From Streptomyces sp. ST2-7A (GTDB lineage: Bacteria; Actinomycetota; Actinomycetes; Streptomycetales; Streptomycetaceae), in NCBI RefSeq assembly GCF_021390475.1, contig NZ_JAJUWS010000010.1, positions 62,001 to 126,000 of the forward strand: 64,000 nucleotides of DNA. Reading direction: 5' to 3'. Each line of letters begins with the position of its first letter. Position 1 is the first letter of the stretch. Under the pieces are notes generated by a model. It had not been told where the DNA came from. It ran no database searches and saw only the letters and a list, made by a program, of their open reading frames with translations. Below, piece by piece: positions 26,578 to 35,481 of this stretch. The translations under genes were made by a program, and so were the position numbers.

Positions 26578-27903
26578 GTGAAGGACGGGGGAGTCACCGG
26601 CACCGACATGCCCATCGGGTCTTCCCACCCCTCGCCGGTTCGCTCGTCCGTGGAATCGGTGTTCCGTGAGGAGCACGGTCGGCTGTTGGCCTCCCTCGTC
26701 CACCGCTTCGGCGATCTCGACCTGGCCGAGGAGGTTGCCTCGGAGGCTGTGGAGGCGGCTCTGGTGCACTGGCCGGCCGTGGGCGTTCCGGCCAGGCCCG
26801 GAGCCTGGCTGATGACCACGGCCCGGCGCAAGGCCATCGACCGTTTGCGGCGGGACCGCACATACGCCGCCCGCCTCGCCGTCCTGCGGGTGGAGGCGAA
26901 CCGGGCCGACCCCGCCCCGCCCGCGGACGACGACGGCGACGGCGGCCTGCCCGACGACCGACTGCGGATGTTCTTCACCTGCGCCCATCCCGCCCTCGCG
27001 GCCGAGGCCCGCACGGCGCTGACCCTGCGCTGCCTGGCCGGGCTCACGACGCCCGAGGTGGCGCGGGCCTTTCTCGTCCCCACCACGACGATGGCCCAAC
27101 GGATCGCCCGGGCGAAGAGGAAGATCCGCGAAGCCCGCATCCCGTTTCGCGTGCCCGGTACCGACGAACTGCCGGAACGCCTGCCCGGGGTGCTCCAGGT
27201 CATCTATTCGATCTTCACCGAGGGGTACGCGGCGAGTTCGGGCGCGCGGTTGCAACGACTCGACCTCGCCCGGGAGGCCATCCGGCTGGCGCGGATCCTG
27301 CGCCGGCTGATGCCCGCCGAGCGGGAGGTCGCGGGCCTGCTCGGGCTCATGCTGCTGATCCACGCGCGACGCGAGGCCCGGACCGGTCCGAACGGCGAGC
27401 TCGTGCTGCTCGACGACCAGGACCGCGCCCGCTGGGACCACACGATGATCGAGGAGGGAAGCGGCCTGGTGGTCTCCTCGTTGACCGGCGGACCACCCGG
27501 CCCGTACGGGGTACAAGCCGCCATCGCCGCCCTCCATGACGAGGCCGCCGACCCCGCGACCACCGACTGGCCGCAGATCGCGGCGCTCTACGACGTACTG
27601 CTGCGGCTCGTCCCGTCCCCGGTCGTCGCGCTGAACCGCGCGGTGGCGGTGGCGATGCGCGACGGCCCCCGGGCGGGCCTGGTGCTGCTCGACGAGCTGG
27701 CCGACGAACCGTCACTGCGTCGCCACCACCCCTACCCGGCCGCCCGGGCGGATCTGCTGCACCGACTCGGCCGGCTGTCCGAGGCCGCCGCGGCCTACCG
27801 GGAGGCGTGCGACCTGGCCGGCACCGAACCCGAACGGGAGCACCTCGGACGCAGGCTGGACGCGGTCCTGTCATCCGGACCGGACGACGAAGGCGGCGCG
27901 TGA
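26578..27903 (+). CDS. ECF42-type RNA polymerase sigma factor with C-terminal extension
   Basis: Encodes 441 aa. Sigma2 spans about 25-95 (HRFGDLDLAEEVASEAVEAA) and sigma4 about 140-190 (TALTLRCLAGLTTPEVARAF). A long helical TPR-like extension follows, about 250 residues (PGVLQVIYSIFTEGYAASSG to the end), the hallmark of ECF group 42, where it replaces an anti-sigma factor in control. No anti-sigma gene is adjacent. GTG 26578 almost touches the DGPF stop; ATG 26608 is an alternative. Confidence 0.92.
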   Translation: MKDGGVTGTDMPIGSSHPSPVRSSVESVFREEHGRLLASLVHRFGDLDLAEEVASEAVEAALVHWPAVGVPARPGAWLMTTARRKAIDRLRRDRTYAARLAVLRVEANRADPAPPADDDGDGGLPDDRLRMFFTCAHPALAAEARTALTLRCLAGLTTPEVARAFLVPTTTMAQRIARAKRKIREARIPFRVPGTDELPERLPGVLQVIYSIFTEGYAASSGARLQRLDLAREAIRLARILRRLMPAEREVAGLLGLMLLIHARREARTGPNGELVLLDDQDRARWDHTMIEEGSGLVVSSLTGGPPGPYGVQAAIAALHDEAADPATTDWPQIAALYDVLLRLVPSPVVALNRAVAVAMRDGPRAGLVLLDELADEPSLRRHHPYPAARADLLHRLGRLSEAAAAYREACDLAGTEPEREHLGRRLDAVLSSGPDDEGGA

Positions 27904-28165
27904 CGGCGGGACACCCCGGTCGTCGGCACCACGTGCGCCACCCATCCACCATCCATCCACCGGGAGCGGGTCGTTCACCTGCTCCCGGTGGGGACGCCGC
28001 CCGCGTCGTCCACGGACATCGTGATGCCGGCTCCCCGGGCCCGTTCGGGGTGGCCCGTCCGAAGCGGGTCGCCGTCGGGCCCCACCCGCCCCGCGGGCCG
28101 GGGCGACCGGGCCGGTGCCGACCGGGCGGGCCGCCCCGTCGGCGTGCCCGCCTACACTGGGCGGC

Positions 28166-28747
28166 GTGGTGAGCACCGACTGGCAGAGCGACCTGCGCAA
28201 GCGCGGTTACCGGCTGACCCCGCAGCGGCAGCTGGTACTGGAGGCCGTCGAGCGGCTGGAACACGCGACCCCGGACGAGTTGCTCACCGAGGTGCGGCGC
28301 ACCGCCGGCGGCGTGAACATCTCCACCATCTACCGCACACTGGACCTGCTCGAGGAGTTGGGGCTGGTCTCCCACTCCCACATCGGGCACGGCCCGCCGA
28401 CCTACCACCTGGCGGAACACCACGACCACATGCACCTGATGTGCCGGGGGTGCGAGGAGGTGTTGGAGGCGCCGCTGGAGCTGGCGGAGCCCTTCGCGGA
28501 GCGGTTGCGCGCGACGCTGGGGTTCGAGACCGACCTGCGGCACTTCGCGATCTTCGGCCACTGCGCGAACTGCGCCGCCGACCCCCGGGCCCCGGCGGCC
28601 GGGTCGGAGCCGGACGCGGAATCGACGGCCGGGGGGACGCGAGCCGCCGGACGCCCCGGGACAGCCGAGCCGGAGGCGGCCGTGCCGGGCACCGGGGCGC
28701 CGGGGGCCGACGGGTCGGAGGCGGACGCGGCGGTCGGCCGGCCGTAG
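28166..28747 (+). CDS. nur: nickel-responsive Fur-family regulator Nur
   Basis: Encodes 193 aa. It starts MVSTDWQSDLRKRGYRLTPQ, nearly identical to recalled S. coelicolor Nur, which with Ni2+ represses nickel uptake and the iron SOD gene. The winged helix is followed by the metal-binding dimer domain (HHDHMHLMCRGC, HFAIFGHCANC). A ~50-residue Ala/Gly/Glu-rich tail after the second Cys pair is additional to the recalled 145-aa form. A TACACT -10 ends 7 nt before the first of two GTG codons, so the mRNA is leaderless. Confidence 0.92.
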   Translation: MVSTDWQSDLRKRGYRLTPQRQLVLEAVERLEHATPDELLTEVRRTAGGVNISTIYRTLDLLEELGLVSHSHIGHGPPTYHLAEHHDHMHLMCRGCEEVLEAPLELAEPFAERLRATLGFETDLRHFAIFGHCANCAADPRAPAAGSEPDAESTAGGTRAAGRPGTAEPEAAVPGTGAPGADGSEADAAVGRP

Positions 28748-28756
28748 GCTGGGCGC

Positions 28757-29737
28757 ATGTCGTCCTCGCCCTACACCAGTCCGCTGCTCTCCCTGCCCGG
28801 CGCGGTCGCGGCCGAGTCCCCGGACGCCGGGGTGGCCGCGCACTACGGTGACCTCTTCCGCGAACAGCGCGCGCTCTCGCGGGGTGAGGGCTTCGTGGAC
28901 CTCTCGCACCGCGCGGTGGTGACCGTCACCGGCGAGGACCGGTTGACGTGGCTGCACCTGCTGCTGACCCAGCACGTGTCGGAGCTGCCGCCCGGCCACG
29001 CGACCGAGGCGTTGATCCTCTCCGCCAAGGGGCACATCGAGCACGCCCTGTACCTGGTGGACGACGGTTCCACCACCTGGGCGCACGTCGAGCCGGGCTC
29101 GGTGGAGGCACTGCTCGCGTACCTGGAGAGCATGAAGTTCTTCTACCGGGTGGAGGTCGCCGACCGCACCACCGACTTCGCGGTGGTGCTGCTCCCGGCC
29201 GGGTCGATCGTGAAGGCTCCCGCGGACACGATGGCGCGGGAGACGGCGGAGGGCCGGGAACTGTTCCTGCCGCGTGGCGAACTGACGACGTTCGCCGAGG
29301 CCAACGGCCCGGCCGCCGGGGTGCTGGCGGCGGAGGCGTTGCGGGTGGAACACCACCGTCCCCGGCCGGGCCGGGAGACCGACCACCGCACCATCCCGCA
29401 CGAGGTGGGCTGGCTGGAGACCGCCGTCCACCTGGACAAGGGCTGCTACCGGGGTCAGGAGACGGTCGCCCGGGTGCACAACCTGGGCAAGCCGCCGCGC
29501 CGGCTGGTCTTCCTGCACCTGGACGGCAGCGAGGTGACCATCCCCGAGCACGGCGACCCGGTACGGCTGGCGGCCGACGGGCCGGAGGGACGGCAGTTGG
29601 GATTCGTCACCACGGCGGCGCGCCACCACGAACTGGGGCCGATCGCGCTGGCGCTGGTGAAGCGGAACGTCCCGGCGGACGCCCCGCTGCTGGCCGGCAC
29701 CACCCCGGCGGCCCAGGAGCCGATCGTCGAACCCTGA
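28757..29737 (+). CDS. ygfZ: YgfZ/GcvT-like folate-binding Fe-S maintenance protein
   Basis: Encodes 326 aa. The family signature K228-GC-YRGQE (228-235) with C230 is intact, and GcvT-like folds occupy most of the chain. YgfZ proteins use tetrahydrofolate to help repair Fe-S clusters. TAGGCT ends 6 nt before ATG, so it is leaderless with its own promoter, 9 nt after nur. Confidence 0.92.
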   Translation: MSSSPYTSPLLSLPGAVAAESPDAGVAAHYGDLFREQRALSRGEGFVDLSHRAVVTVTGEDRLTWLHLLLTQHVSELPPGHATEALILSAKGHIEHALYLVDDGSTTWAHVEPGSVEALLAYLESMKFFYRVEVADRTTDFAVVLLPAGSIVKAPADTMARETAEGRELFLPRGELTTFAEANGPAAGVLAAEALRVEHHRPRPGRETDHRTIPHEVGWLETAVHLDKGCYRGQETVARVHNLGKPPRRLVFLHLDGSEVTIPEHGDPVRLAADGPEGRQLGFVTTAARHHELGPIALALVKRNVPADAPLLAGTTPAAQEPIVEP

Positions 29738-29947
29738 CGGGACCCGGCGGGTCGCGGCCGGCCCGCGGGGACCGACCGTCGGCGGGTGGGCGCCATCGAG
29801 CCCGGCACCGCCACGGGTTCCCGGCTCGGGCCGATCCCCCTCCGGCCGACGGGGAGACCGGCCCACCGGAGGGAACGGCGTGCCCACCGGGCTCACGGGC
29901 GTCCGCGGTCCCGGCACCTCCCGGGAGACCGGAGCACCGGGACCGCG

Positions 29948-30190
29948 CGCTCGCGGAGGCGCGACCATCGACGCCATCCGGGGTCCCGACCCCGGGGTCC
30001 CTTCCGCGGAAGTACGCGACGCCCCACCCGGCCCCGGCCCCGGCCCCGGCCCCGGGATCACGCTCGCGGAGGCGCGACCACCGACGCCATCCGGGGTCCC
30101 GACCCCGGGGTCCCTTCCGCGGAAGTACGCGACGCCCCACCCGGCCCCGGCCCCGGCCCCGGGATCACGCTCGCGGGGGCACGCGACGCC
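29948..30190. repeat. tandem repeat of a ~110-bp unit
   Basis: Unit 1 (29948-30060, 113 bp) and unit 2 (30061-30167, 107 bp) are nearly identical; the 6-bp difference is one GGCCCC hexamer fewer (four against three) in a run. A third unit begins at 30168 (CGCTCGCGG...CACGCGACGCC) and fades. Each unit contains a palindromic GGGGTCCCGACCCC and CCGCGG. It lies between convergent ygfZ and dtd. No protein is supported; the rest of 29738-30347 is similar Gly/Pro/Arg shadow sequence. Confidence 0.85.
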
Positions 30191-30347
30191 CGACACCGCA
30201 CCGGGCTCGCGGGCGTCCGCGGCGATCGTCACCGTCCGGACCACCCGGGGGAGGCCCGGGCCGGTCTCACCGGACATGCCCGCCTCCGCCGGTTCGCCCG
30301 AAGGGATGACCCCGCCGGGGCCGGGACCCCGGCCGCACCCGCCCGGT

Positions 30348-30773
30348 TCAGACCTCCAGGAGGACGGTGAAGGGGCCGTCGTTGGTGAGGCCGACCCGCA
30401 TCGCGGCGCCGAAGCGACCGGTGGCGACCTCGGCGCCCAGCGTCCGCAGTTCCGCGCAGACCGCCTCGACCAGCGGTTCGGCGACGTCGCCGGGAGCGGC
30501 GGCGTTCCAGGTGGGGCGACGGCCCTTGCGGGCGTCGCCGTAGAGGGTGAACTGGGAGATCACCAGGAGCGGGGCGCCGGTGTCCGAGCAGGAGCGTTCG
30601 TCCCGCAGGATTCGCAGCGTCCACAGTTTGCGGGCGAGGCGGGCCGCTTGTTCGGGGCCGTCCTCGTGGGTCACCCCGACCAGGACGCACAGGCCCTCGC
30701 CGGTGATTTTCCCGACCGTCTCGCCGTCCACGACCACGGAGGCGCCGTCCACCCTCTGTACCACTGCTCGCAT
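30348..30773 (-). CDS. dtd: D-aminoacyl-tRNA deacylase
   Basis: Encodes 141 aa, the full family length. The catalytic SQFT (73-76, in [17 protein letters not shown]) and the cross-subunit Gly-cisPro motif NDGPFT (131-136) are intact. DTD removes D-amino acids and glycine mischarged onto tRNA. ATG 30773 is the usual start; ATG 30782 would add MGD. Confidence 0.95.
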   Translation of the reverse strand: MRAVVQRVDGASVVVDGETVGKITGEGLCVLVGVTHEDGPEQAARLARKLWTLRILRDERSCSDTGAPLLVISQFTLYGDARKGRRPTWNAAAPGDVAEPLVEAVCAELRTLGAEVATGRFGAAMRVGLTNDGPFTVLLEV

Positions 30774-30936
30774 GTCGCCCATGATGCCGGACGCGTTTTC
30801 TCCCCCGGGAGAGCGCCCGGATGGGTCCGGATGGGTGCCATCGGCTGCGCGGGAGGGCCGCGCGGTGACACGATGCGGGACGCGGGGGCACGTACCGCAC
30901 GACAGCACCAAATCGGGATGAGGGGAAGAAAACCCG

Positions 30937-31662
30937 ATGATCACACCCAGTCCCGGAGGGTCGTCCGCCCGCCGGTCGACGCCCCGGGGCGCCCGCCCCG
31001 GAGCGCGCCCGCCCCGGACGCTCCCCGGCGACCCCACCATCGGCGAACCCCATACCGCCGACGGCCGCCGACCCCGTCCCCCCGCCCAACGGCGGGCCCC
31101 GGACGCGGAACGCGCCGCGACCACCCGGCACGGGTCGGGAACCGCGCGCCCCGGGCCGCCCGTCGTCCCGGACCCGCGCGACCTCACCCTCGGCGAACTG
31201 CGCACGCTGCGCCGCCGCGCCCACCGCGAGGAGGACGCCCTCAGCTACGTGCGCCGGCTGCTGCACGGTCGGATCGACATCCTGCGAGCCGAACGCAGAC
31301 GCCGCGACCGCCCCGACGAGCCACTCCTCGACCGGCTCGCGCAGATCCTCACCGACCCGCCCACCACCCGCCGGACCGCCCACCGGCACCTGGCGGTCTC
31401 CACCCCCGCCGGCGAGGAGTACCGCGAACTCGCCGAACGACTCCTCGCCGAGGTCGAACTCTCCGACCTCCGCGCGCGCACCGACGACGAACTGCGCGAC
31501 GCCCTGGGCCGGCTCGCCCGCTACGAGGCCCGGGTCTCCCACCGACGACAGGCCCTCCAGCGCATGGCGGACGGCTGCGGCGCCGAGATCGCCCGCAGGT
31601 ACCGTGAGGGGGAGGCGAGCATCGACGATCTGCTCGCCCCGCCCCCGCACGACCCCGTGTGA
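30937..31662 (+). CDS. rsiG: RsiG, c-di-GMP-dependent anti-sigma factor for WhiG
   Basis: Encodes 241 aa. After a disordered ~80-residue N-terminus there are two long helices, each with the RsiG c-di-GMP motif E-x3-S-x2-R-x3-Q-x3-D. Motif 2 is perfect: E197, S201, R204, Q208, D212. Motif 1 is E99, S103, R106, H110, D114, with His in place of Gln. In Streptomyces, RsiG loaded with c-di-GMP holds the sporulation sigma factor WhiG inactive. The motif pair and [24 protein letters not shown] helix make the identity firm. whiG itself is not in the window. ATG 30937 follows AGGGGAAG. Confidence 0.88.
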   Translation: MITPSPGGSSARRSTPRGARPGARPPRTLPGDPTIGEPHTADGRRPRPPAQRRAPDAERAATTRHGSGTARPGPPVVPDPRDLTLGELRTLRRRAHREEDALSYVRRLLHGRIDILRAERRRRDRPDEPLLDRLAQILTDPPTTRRTAHRHLAVSTPAGEEYRELAERLLAEVELSDLRARTDDELRDALGRLARYEARVSHRRQALQRMADGCGAEIARRYREGEASIDDLLAPPPHDPV

Positions 31663-32031
31663 CGCCCCGGACCCGGCGACGGACCGGGAGCACCCCGCCC
31701 ACCGGCGGGTCGCCCCGCCCGCGCCGCGACGTCCGCGCCGTGGCGTCCGCCGTGAGACGGGTCCCGACACCGGACCCCACGGCGGACGCGGTGTCCCCCG
31801 CGGACATCCCACCGGCCGCCCCACCGGACCCCCGCCCGCCCCGGCGCGCGGGGGTCCGGCGCGGTCGGTGTCCGGCGCGGTCGCCGGTCGGTCGGGACGC
31901 GCCACCGGATTCGACGCGGGGACGGGGCCGGCCCCGGGGACCCCGGGTGACCGACCCCACCGGTGCCCCGGACACCCCGGGTCGCCGTTCCGTCCGCCGC
32001 CCACCCGTCGACCGTCCCCGGAGGACCCGCC
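31663..32031. other. intergenic region, no gene seen
   Basis: GC-rich sequence between rsiG and the asparaginase gene. Open frames here lack starts and codon bias. Only the ribosome site GGAGG at 32020-32024 is identifiable. Confidence 0.4.
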
Positions 32032-33036
32032 GTGTCCGCAGCCCCGCACCCCTCCCCGCCGCAGTCCGCCGCCGAACCGCCCACCGCCGACCCCGCCGCC
32101 CCGCCGGTACTGGCCGAGGTCGTGCGCTCCGGCTTCGTCGAGGGCCGGCACCGCGGCTCGCTCGTCGAACTGGCCGCCGACGGCACCGTCCGCCGCGCCC
32201 TGGGCGACGTGACCTCTCCCTTCTTTCCCCGCTCCAGCAACAAGCCGATGCAGGCGGCCGCGATCCTGCGGGCCGGCGCCGAACTGGACGGCGAGGACCT
32301 GGCCATGGCCGCCGCCAGCCACGCCGGGGAGGCGTTCCACCGGGCCCGCACCGCCGCCGTGCTCTCCGCGCACGGCTTCGCCGAGGACGACCTGATCTGT
32401 CCGCCGGACCTGCCCGGCGACCCGGAGGAGGTCGAGCGGGTGCTCGCCGCCGGCGGCGGACGCACCCGGCTCGCCATGAACTGCTCCGGCAAGCACGCCG
32501 CCATGCTCGTCGCCTGCGCGGCGAACGGCTGGACCACCGCCGACTACACCGACCCCGACCACCCCCTCCAGCGCCTGGTCCGGGAGACCCTGGAGGAATT
32601 GAGCGGCGAGGAGATCGCGCACACCGGCGTCGACGGCTGCGGGGCGCCGCTGATGGCGATCTCCCTGACCGGTCTGGCCCGCGCCTTCCGCGCCCACGTG
32701 CTGGCCGATCCCGGCACCCCGGAGCGCCGGGTGGCGGACGCCATGCGCGCCCACCCCGAGTACATCGGCGGCACCCGCCGGGAGGACACCCGGCTGATGC
32801 GGGAGCTGCCGGGCGTACTGGCCAAGGCGGGCGCGGAGGGCGTGCAGGCGGTGGCACTGGCCGACGGGCGCGCGCTGGCGTTCAAGATCGAGGACGGGGC
32901 CGGCCGGGCGCGCGGCCCGGTGCTGGCCGCCGCGCTGGCCGCCATGGGGGTGGAGCACCCGGTCCTGGAGGGGATCGCCGAGGCCCCGCTGCTGGGCGGC
33001 GGACGCCCGGTGGGCTCGGTACGGGCGATCGTCTGA
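32032..33036 (+). CDS. L-asparaginase (Rhizobium-type, asparaginase II family)
   Basis: Encodes 334 aa. It belongs to the family of the thermolabile R. etli enzyme, unrelated to E. coli AnsB. The two Ser-Lys type active-site stretches are recognisable: RSSNKPMQ (S68-x2-K71) and ASHAGEAFH (S96-H97); MNCSGKHAAML and GVDGCGAPL are further signatures. It hydrolyses asparagine to aspartate and ammonia. GTG 32032 has GGAGG 7 nt upstream. Confidence 0.9.
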   Translation: MSAAPHPSPPQSAAEPPTADPAAPPVLAEVVRSGFVEGRHRGSLVELAADGTVRRALGDVTSPFFPRSSNKPMQAAAILRAGAELDGEDLAMAAASHAGEAFHRARTAAVLSAHGFAEDDLICPPDLPGDPEEVERVLAAGGGRTRLAMNCSGKHAAMLVACAANGWTTADYTDPDHPLQRLVRETLEELSGEEIAHTGVDGCGAPLMAISLTGLARAFRAHVLADPGTPERRVADAMRAHPEYIGGTRREDTRLMRELPGVLAKAGAEGVQAVALADGRALAFKIEDGAGRARGPVLAAALAAMGVEHPVLEGIAEAPLLGGGRPVGSVRAIV

Positions 33037-33041
33037 CGGGG

Positions 33042-33059
33042 CGGCCCCACGAGGGGCCG
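33042..33059. terminator. stem-loop after asparaginase
   Basis: CGGCCCC pairs with GGGGCCG over ACGA, directly after the asparaginase stop. Confidence 0.55.
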
Positions 33060-33170
33060 ACGGATCCCCGACGGGCCCTCGGCGGGATGTCCCGAGGGGG
33101 CGTCCGGGGCCGGGTGCCGGCGCGCGGAAAATGCGTGGCGGCTCCCGGCCGTCGGTCCTACCGTCGGACC

Positions 33171-34496
33171 ATGCCCCCGGACACGCCCGTACAGCAGCCC
33201 TCCGTATCCGCCGCCCCGACGCGCCCCGGCTCCGATCCCGGCCCCGACATCCGAGCCGTCGGCGACGACGCCGACCTGCTCACCGCCTGGATCGCCGGTA
33301 TCCGCACCGGCTTCAACGCCCCACCGGGCGGCGACCCGAAGGAGGTGTCCGACCGCCTCGCGGGGATGGACCTCTCCCGCGCCCGGGGCGTCTTCGACGA
33401 GGGCCGCTGCGTGGCCACCTTCCGCTCCTTCGACCAGGAGCTGACCGCCCCCGGCGGGAACGCGGTGCGGGCCGACGCCGTCACCGCCGTGACCGTCTCC
33501 TCCACCCACCGCCGGCGCGGCCTGCTGACCCGGCTGATGACCGAGGACCTGCGGACGGCCCGGGAGCGCGGCGACACCGTGGCCACCCTGATCGCGGCCG
33601 AGTACCGCATCTACGGCCGCTACGGCTTCGGCCCGGCCGCGAGCGCGACCACGCTGGAGATCGACACCGCGCGGGCCGGTTTCGACCCGCGCCACACCGG
33701 TCGGCCGGAGGATCTCGGGCTGTCCGGCTCGATCCGGTTCGCCGACCCCAGGGAGGTGCGGAAGATCGGGCCCGAACTGCACGAGCGGTTCCGCCGCCTG
33801 CACCCGGGCGCCATCGATCGGGACGACTTCTGGTGGGACCGGTTCACCGGCGTCGTGCGGTGGTCCGACGACGACTCCCCCACTCCGCGCCACCTGCTCT
33901 ACACGGACGCCGAGGGAGTGCCGCAAGGGCTGGCGAGCCACACGATCGACGAGACCTGGACGCACGGCCGCCCCGACAACCTGCTGAACGTGCGCTCCCT
34001 GATCGGCACCTCACCGCAGGCCGAGCGGGCTCTATGGCACCACCTGTGCTCCAACGACTGGGTGGGTCGGGTCTCCACCGGGAAGAGGGGTCCCGACGAT
34101 CCGGTGCGCTCCGTGCTGCCCGACCGCCGCGCCGCCCGGATCACGAACCACTGGGACTTCCTGTGGGTCCGTCCGCTGGACACCGCCGCGATGCTGCGCT
34201 CGCGGTCCTACCGCACCGACGGTGAACTGGTGGTGGAGGTCCGCGACCCGCTGGGGTTGTCCGGGGGACGCTTCCTGCTGACCGCCTCGCCGGAGGGCGC
34301 CGAGTGCGCCCCCACCGACCGGTCCGCCGACCTGGCCCTGGACACCGGCACGCTGGCGGGGCTGTGGCTGGGCGAGCGCTCCGCGACCCTCGCGCACGCG
34401 GCCGGGGAACTGGACGAGGAGGCGCCGGGCGCCGTGGTCCGGGCCGACCTGCTGCTGGGGACCGGCCGCCGTCCGTGGTGCGCGGACGTCTTCTGA
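33171..34496 (+). CDS. Eis-type GNAT N-acetyltransferase
   Basis: Encodes 441 aa in the Eis layout: an N-terminal GNAT domain with the acetyl-CoA loop VTVSSTHRRRGLLTRLMTED, a second degenerate GNAT domain, and a C-terminal SCP2-like domain ending in ADVF with a free carboxylate, as Eis enzymes need. Eis proteins acetylate amines, including aminoglycosides, at several positions; the substrate here is unknown. TACCGT ends 6 nt before the ATG, so it is leaderless. Confidence 0.9.
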   Translation: MPPDTPVQQPSVSAAPTRPGSDPGPDIRAVGDDADLLTAWIAGIRTGFNAPPGGDPKEVSDRLAGMDLSRARGVFDEGRCVATFRSFDQELTAPGGNAVRADAVTAVTVSSTHRRRGLLTRLMTEDLRTARERGDTVATLIAAEYRIYGRYGFGPAASATTLEIDTARAGFDPRHTGRPEDLGLSGSIRFADPREVRKIGPELHERFRRLHPGAIDRDDFWWDRFTGVVRWSDDDSPTPRHLLYTDAEGVPQGLASHTIDETWTHGRPDNLLNVRSLIGTSPQAERALWHHLCSNDWVGRVSTGKRGPDDPVRSVLPDRRAARITNHWDFLWVRPLDTAAMLRSRSYRTDGELVVEVRDPLGLSGGRFLLTASPEGAECAPTDRSADLALDTGTLAGLWLGERSATLAHAAGELDEEAPGAVVRADLLLGTGRRPWCADVF

Positions 34497-34626
34497 TCCG
34501 GGGGTTCCGGGGCCGGGCCGTGGTTCCGTTCCTCGGGACCGCGCGCCGTCGGCGACGTGGACACCGGGCCCTCCGGGAATCGTTCTCCGGGCCTCCGCCC
34601 TCCGGGGCGGCCGGCCCGGGGCACCG

Positions 34627-34661
34627 GGGCGTCGGCACGCGACGGGGGCGTGCCGACGCCC
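34627..34661. terminator. 14-bp bidirectional terminator
   Basis: GGGCGTCGGCACGC pairs with GCGTGCCGACGCCC over a 7-nt loop between two convergent genes. Confidence 0.8.
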
Positions 34662-34665
34662 GGCC

Positions 34666-34869
34666 TCAGCCGAGCGCCAGCAGCCCTGCCGCGACCGCCA
34701 ACAGACCCACGCTGAACTGCCAGCGCATACCGCTCTCCGGTCCCGACTCCCACAACACGAAGGCCACCAGCACCGTGGCCGCCACGACCTGCCAGCCGAG
34801 CTGGAGCAGGAAGGGCAACAGGACGTGGAACACCAGTGCGCTCAACGCCCGGACCCGACCCTCAACCAT
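34666..34869 (-). CDS. 67-residue membrane protein
   Basis: Encodes two hydrophobic segments (LVFHVLLPFLLQLGWQVVAA and FSVGLLAVAAGLLALG) separated by a short polar loop, WESGPESGMRW. A strong ribosome site, AAGGAGG about 9-10 nt before the ATG, and codon bias support it. Family unknown. Confidence 0.7.
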   Translation of the reverse strand: MVEGRVRALSALVFHVLLPFLLQLGWQVVAATVLVAFVLWESGPESGMRWQFSVGLLAVAAGLLALG

Positions 34870-35481
34870 GATCGCCTTCCTCCTTCCGCGCTTCCGATTC
34901 CACCGACGGCGGGAGGAGCTCCCCGGATCACCGTGCGATCGGGGTGTTCGGGGGTGACGGAGATTCCCGGGCGGGCGGAGCCGCCGGGCCTCCGCCCGCC
35001 GCGCCCTTCCATCCCCTTGCTCACCACCACAGCCGTTTCACCGTGATTCGCGACATTCGCGGTGGTTGATCCCACCAACCGCCGTTCACCCCGGCTCGTC
35101 CCGCTCTCTTCGCGTGCCCGGACATGCTCGGGGGGCACGAAAAGCAAGCCTGATAACCGCCGCACCTTGTATGACCCATCACACTCATTCCGCACCACCG
35201 GATGGGTGTTCGATGGGCGAGCGGGGGATGAGATCCGGTCGTTCTCCCCGCCATCGCACCCCCTTCTCCCCCTGTTCGCCCCCCGGGCCGGCACCGACCC
35301 CCCTTTCAACCCCCCGGGTCACGGAACGGAGGTGTGCCCCCACGGAGCGTCACCAGTCGATTCCCGTCCCCACATCCCCTTCCGCACCATCCCGCGCATC
35401 GACGGCGCGCCCGAACGGAAGTAGGGACGCGCCCGGTACGCCAACCCGCCCCCGCGCCGCCGACGTTGTAGCGTGCCGGCC
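34870..35481. other. lower-GC divergent regulatory region
   Basis: No gene is seen. The stretch is visibly less GC-rich than its surroundings (35030-35240 especially). A stem GGCGGGCGGAG / CTCCGCCCGCC is at 34970-35000, and TTCGCG repeats around a CGACATTCGCG stretch at about 35049-35061. TAGCGT (35469-35474) is the -10 of the leaderless GntR gene. Confidence 0.45.

Noticed and set aside
29786..30370. Protein encoded by the tandem repeats
   Set aside because: Frames are open on both strands because of GC content; no start site or codon bias favours one, so it is treated as non-coding repeat.
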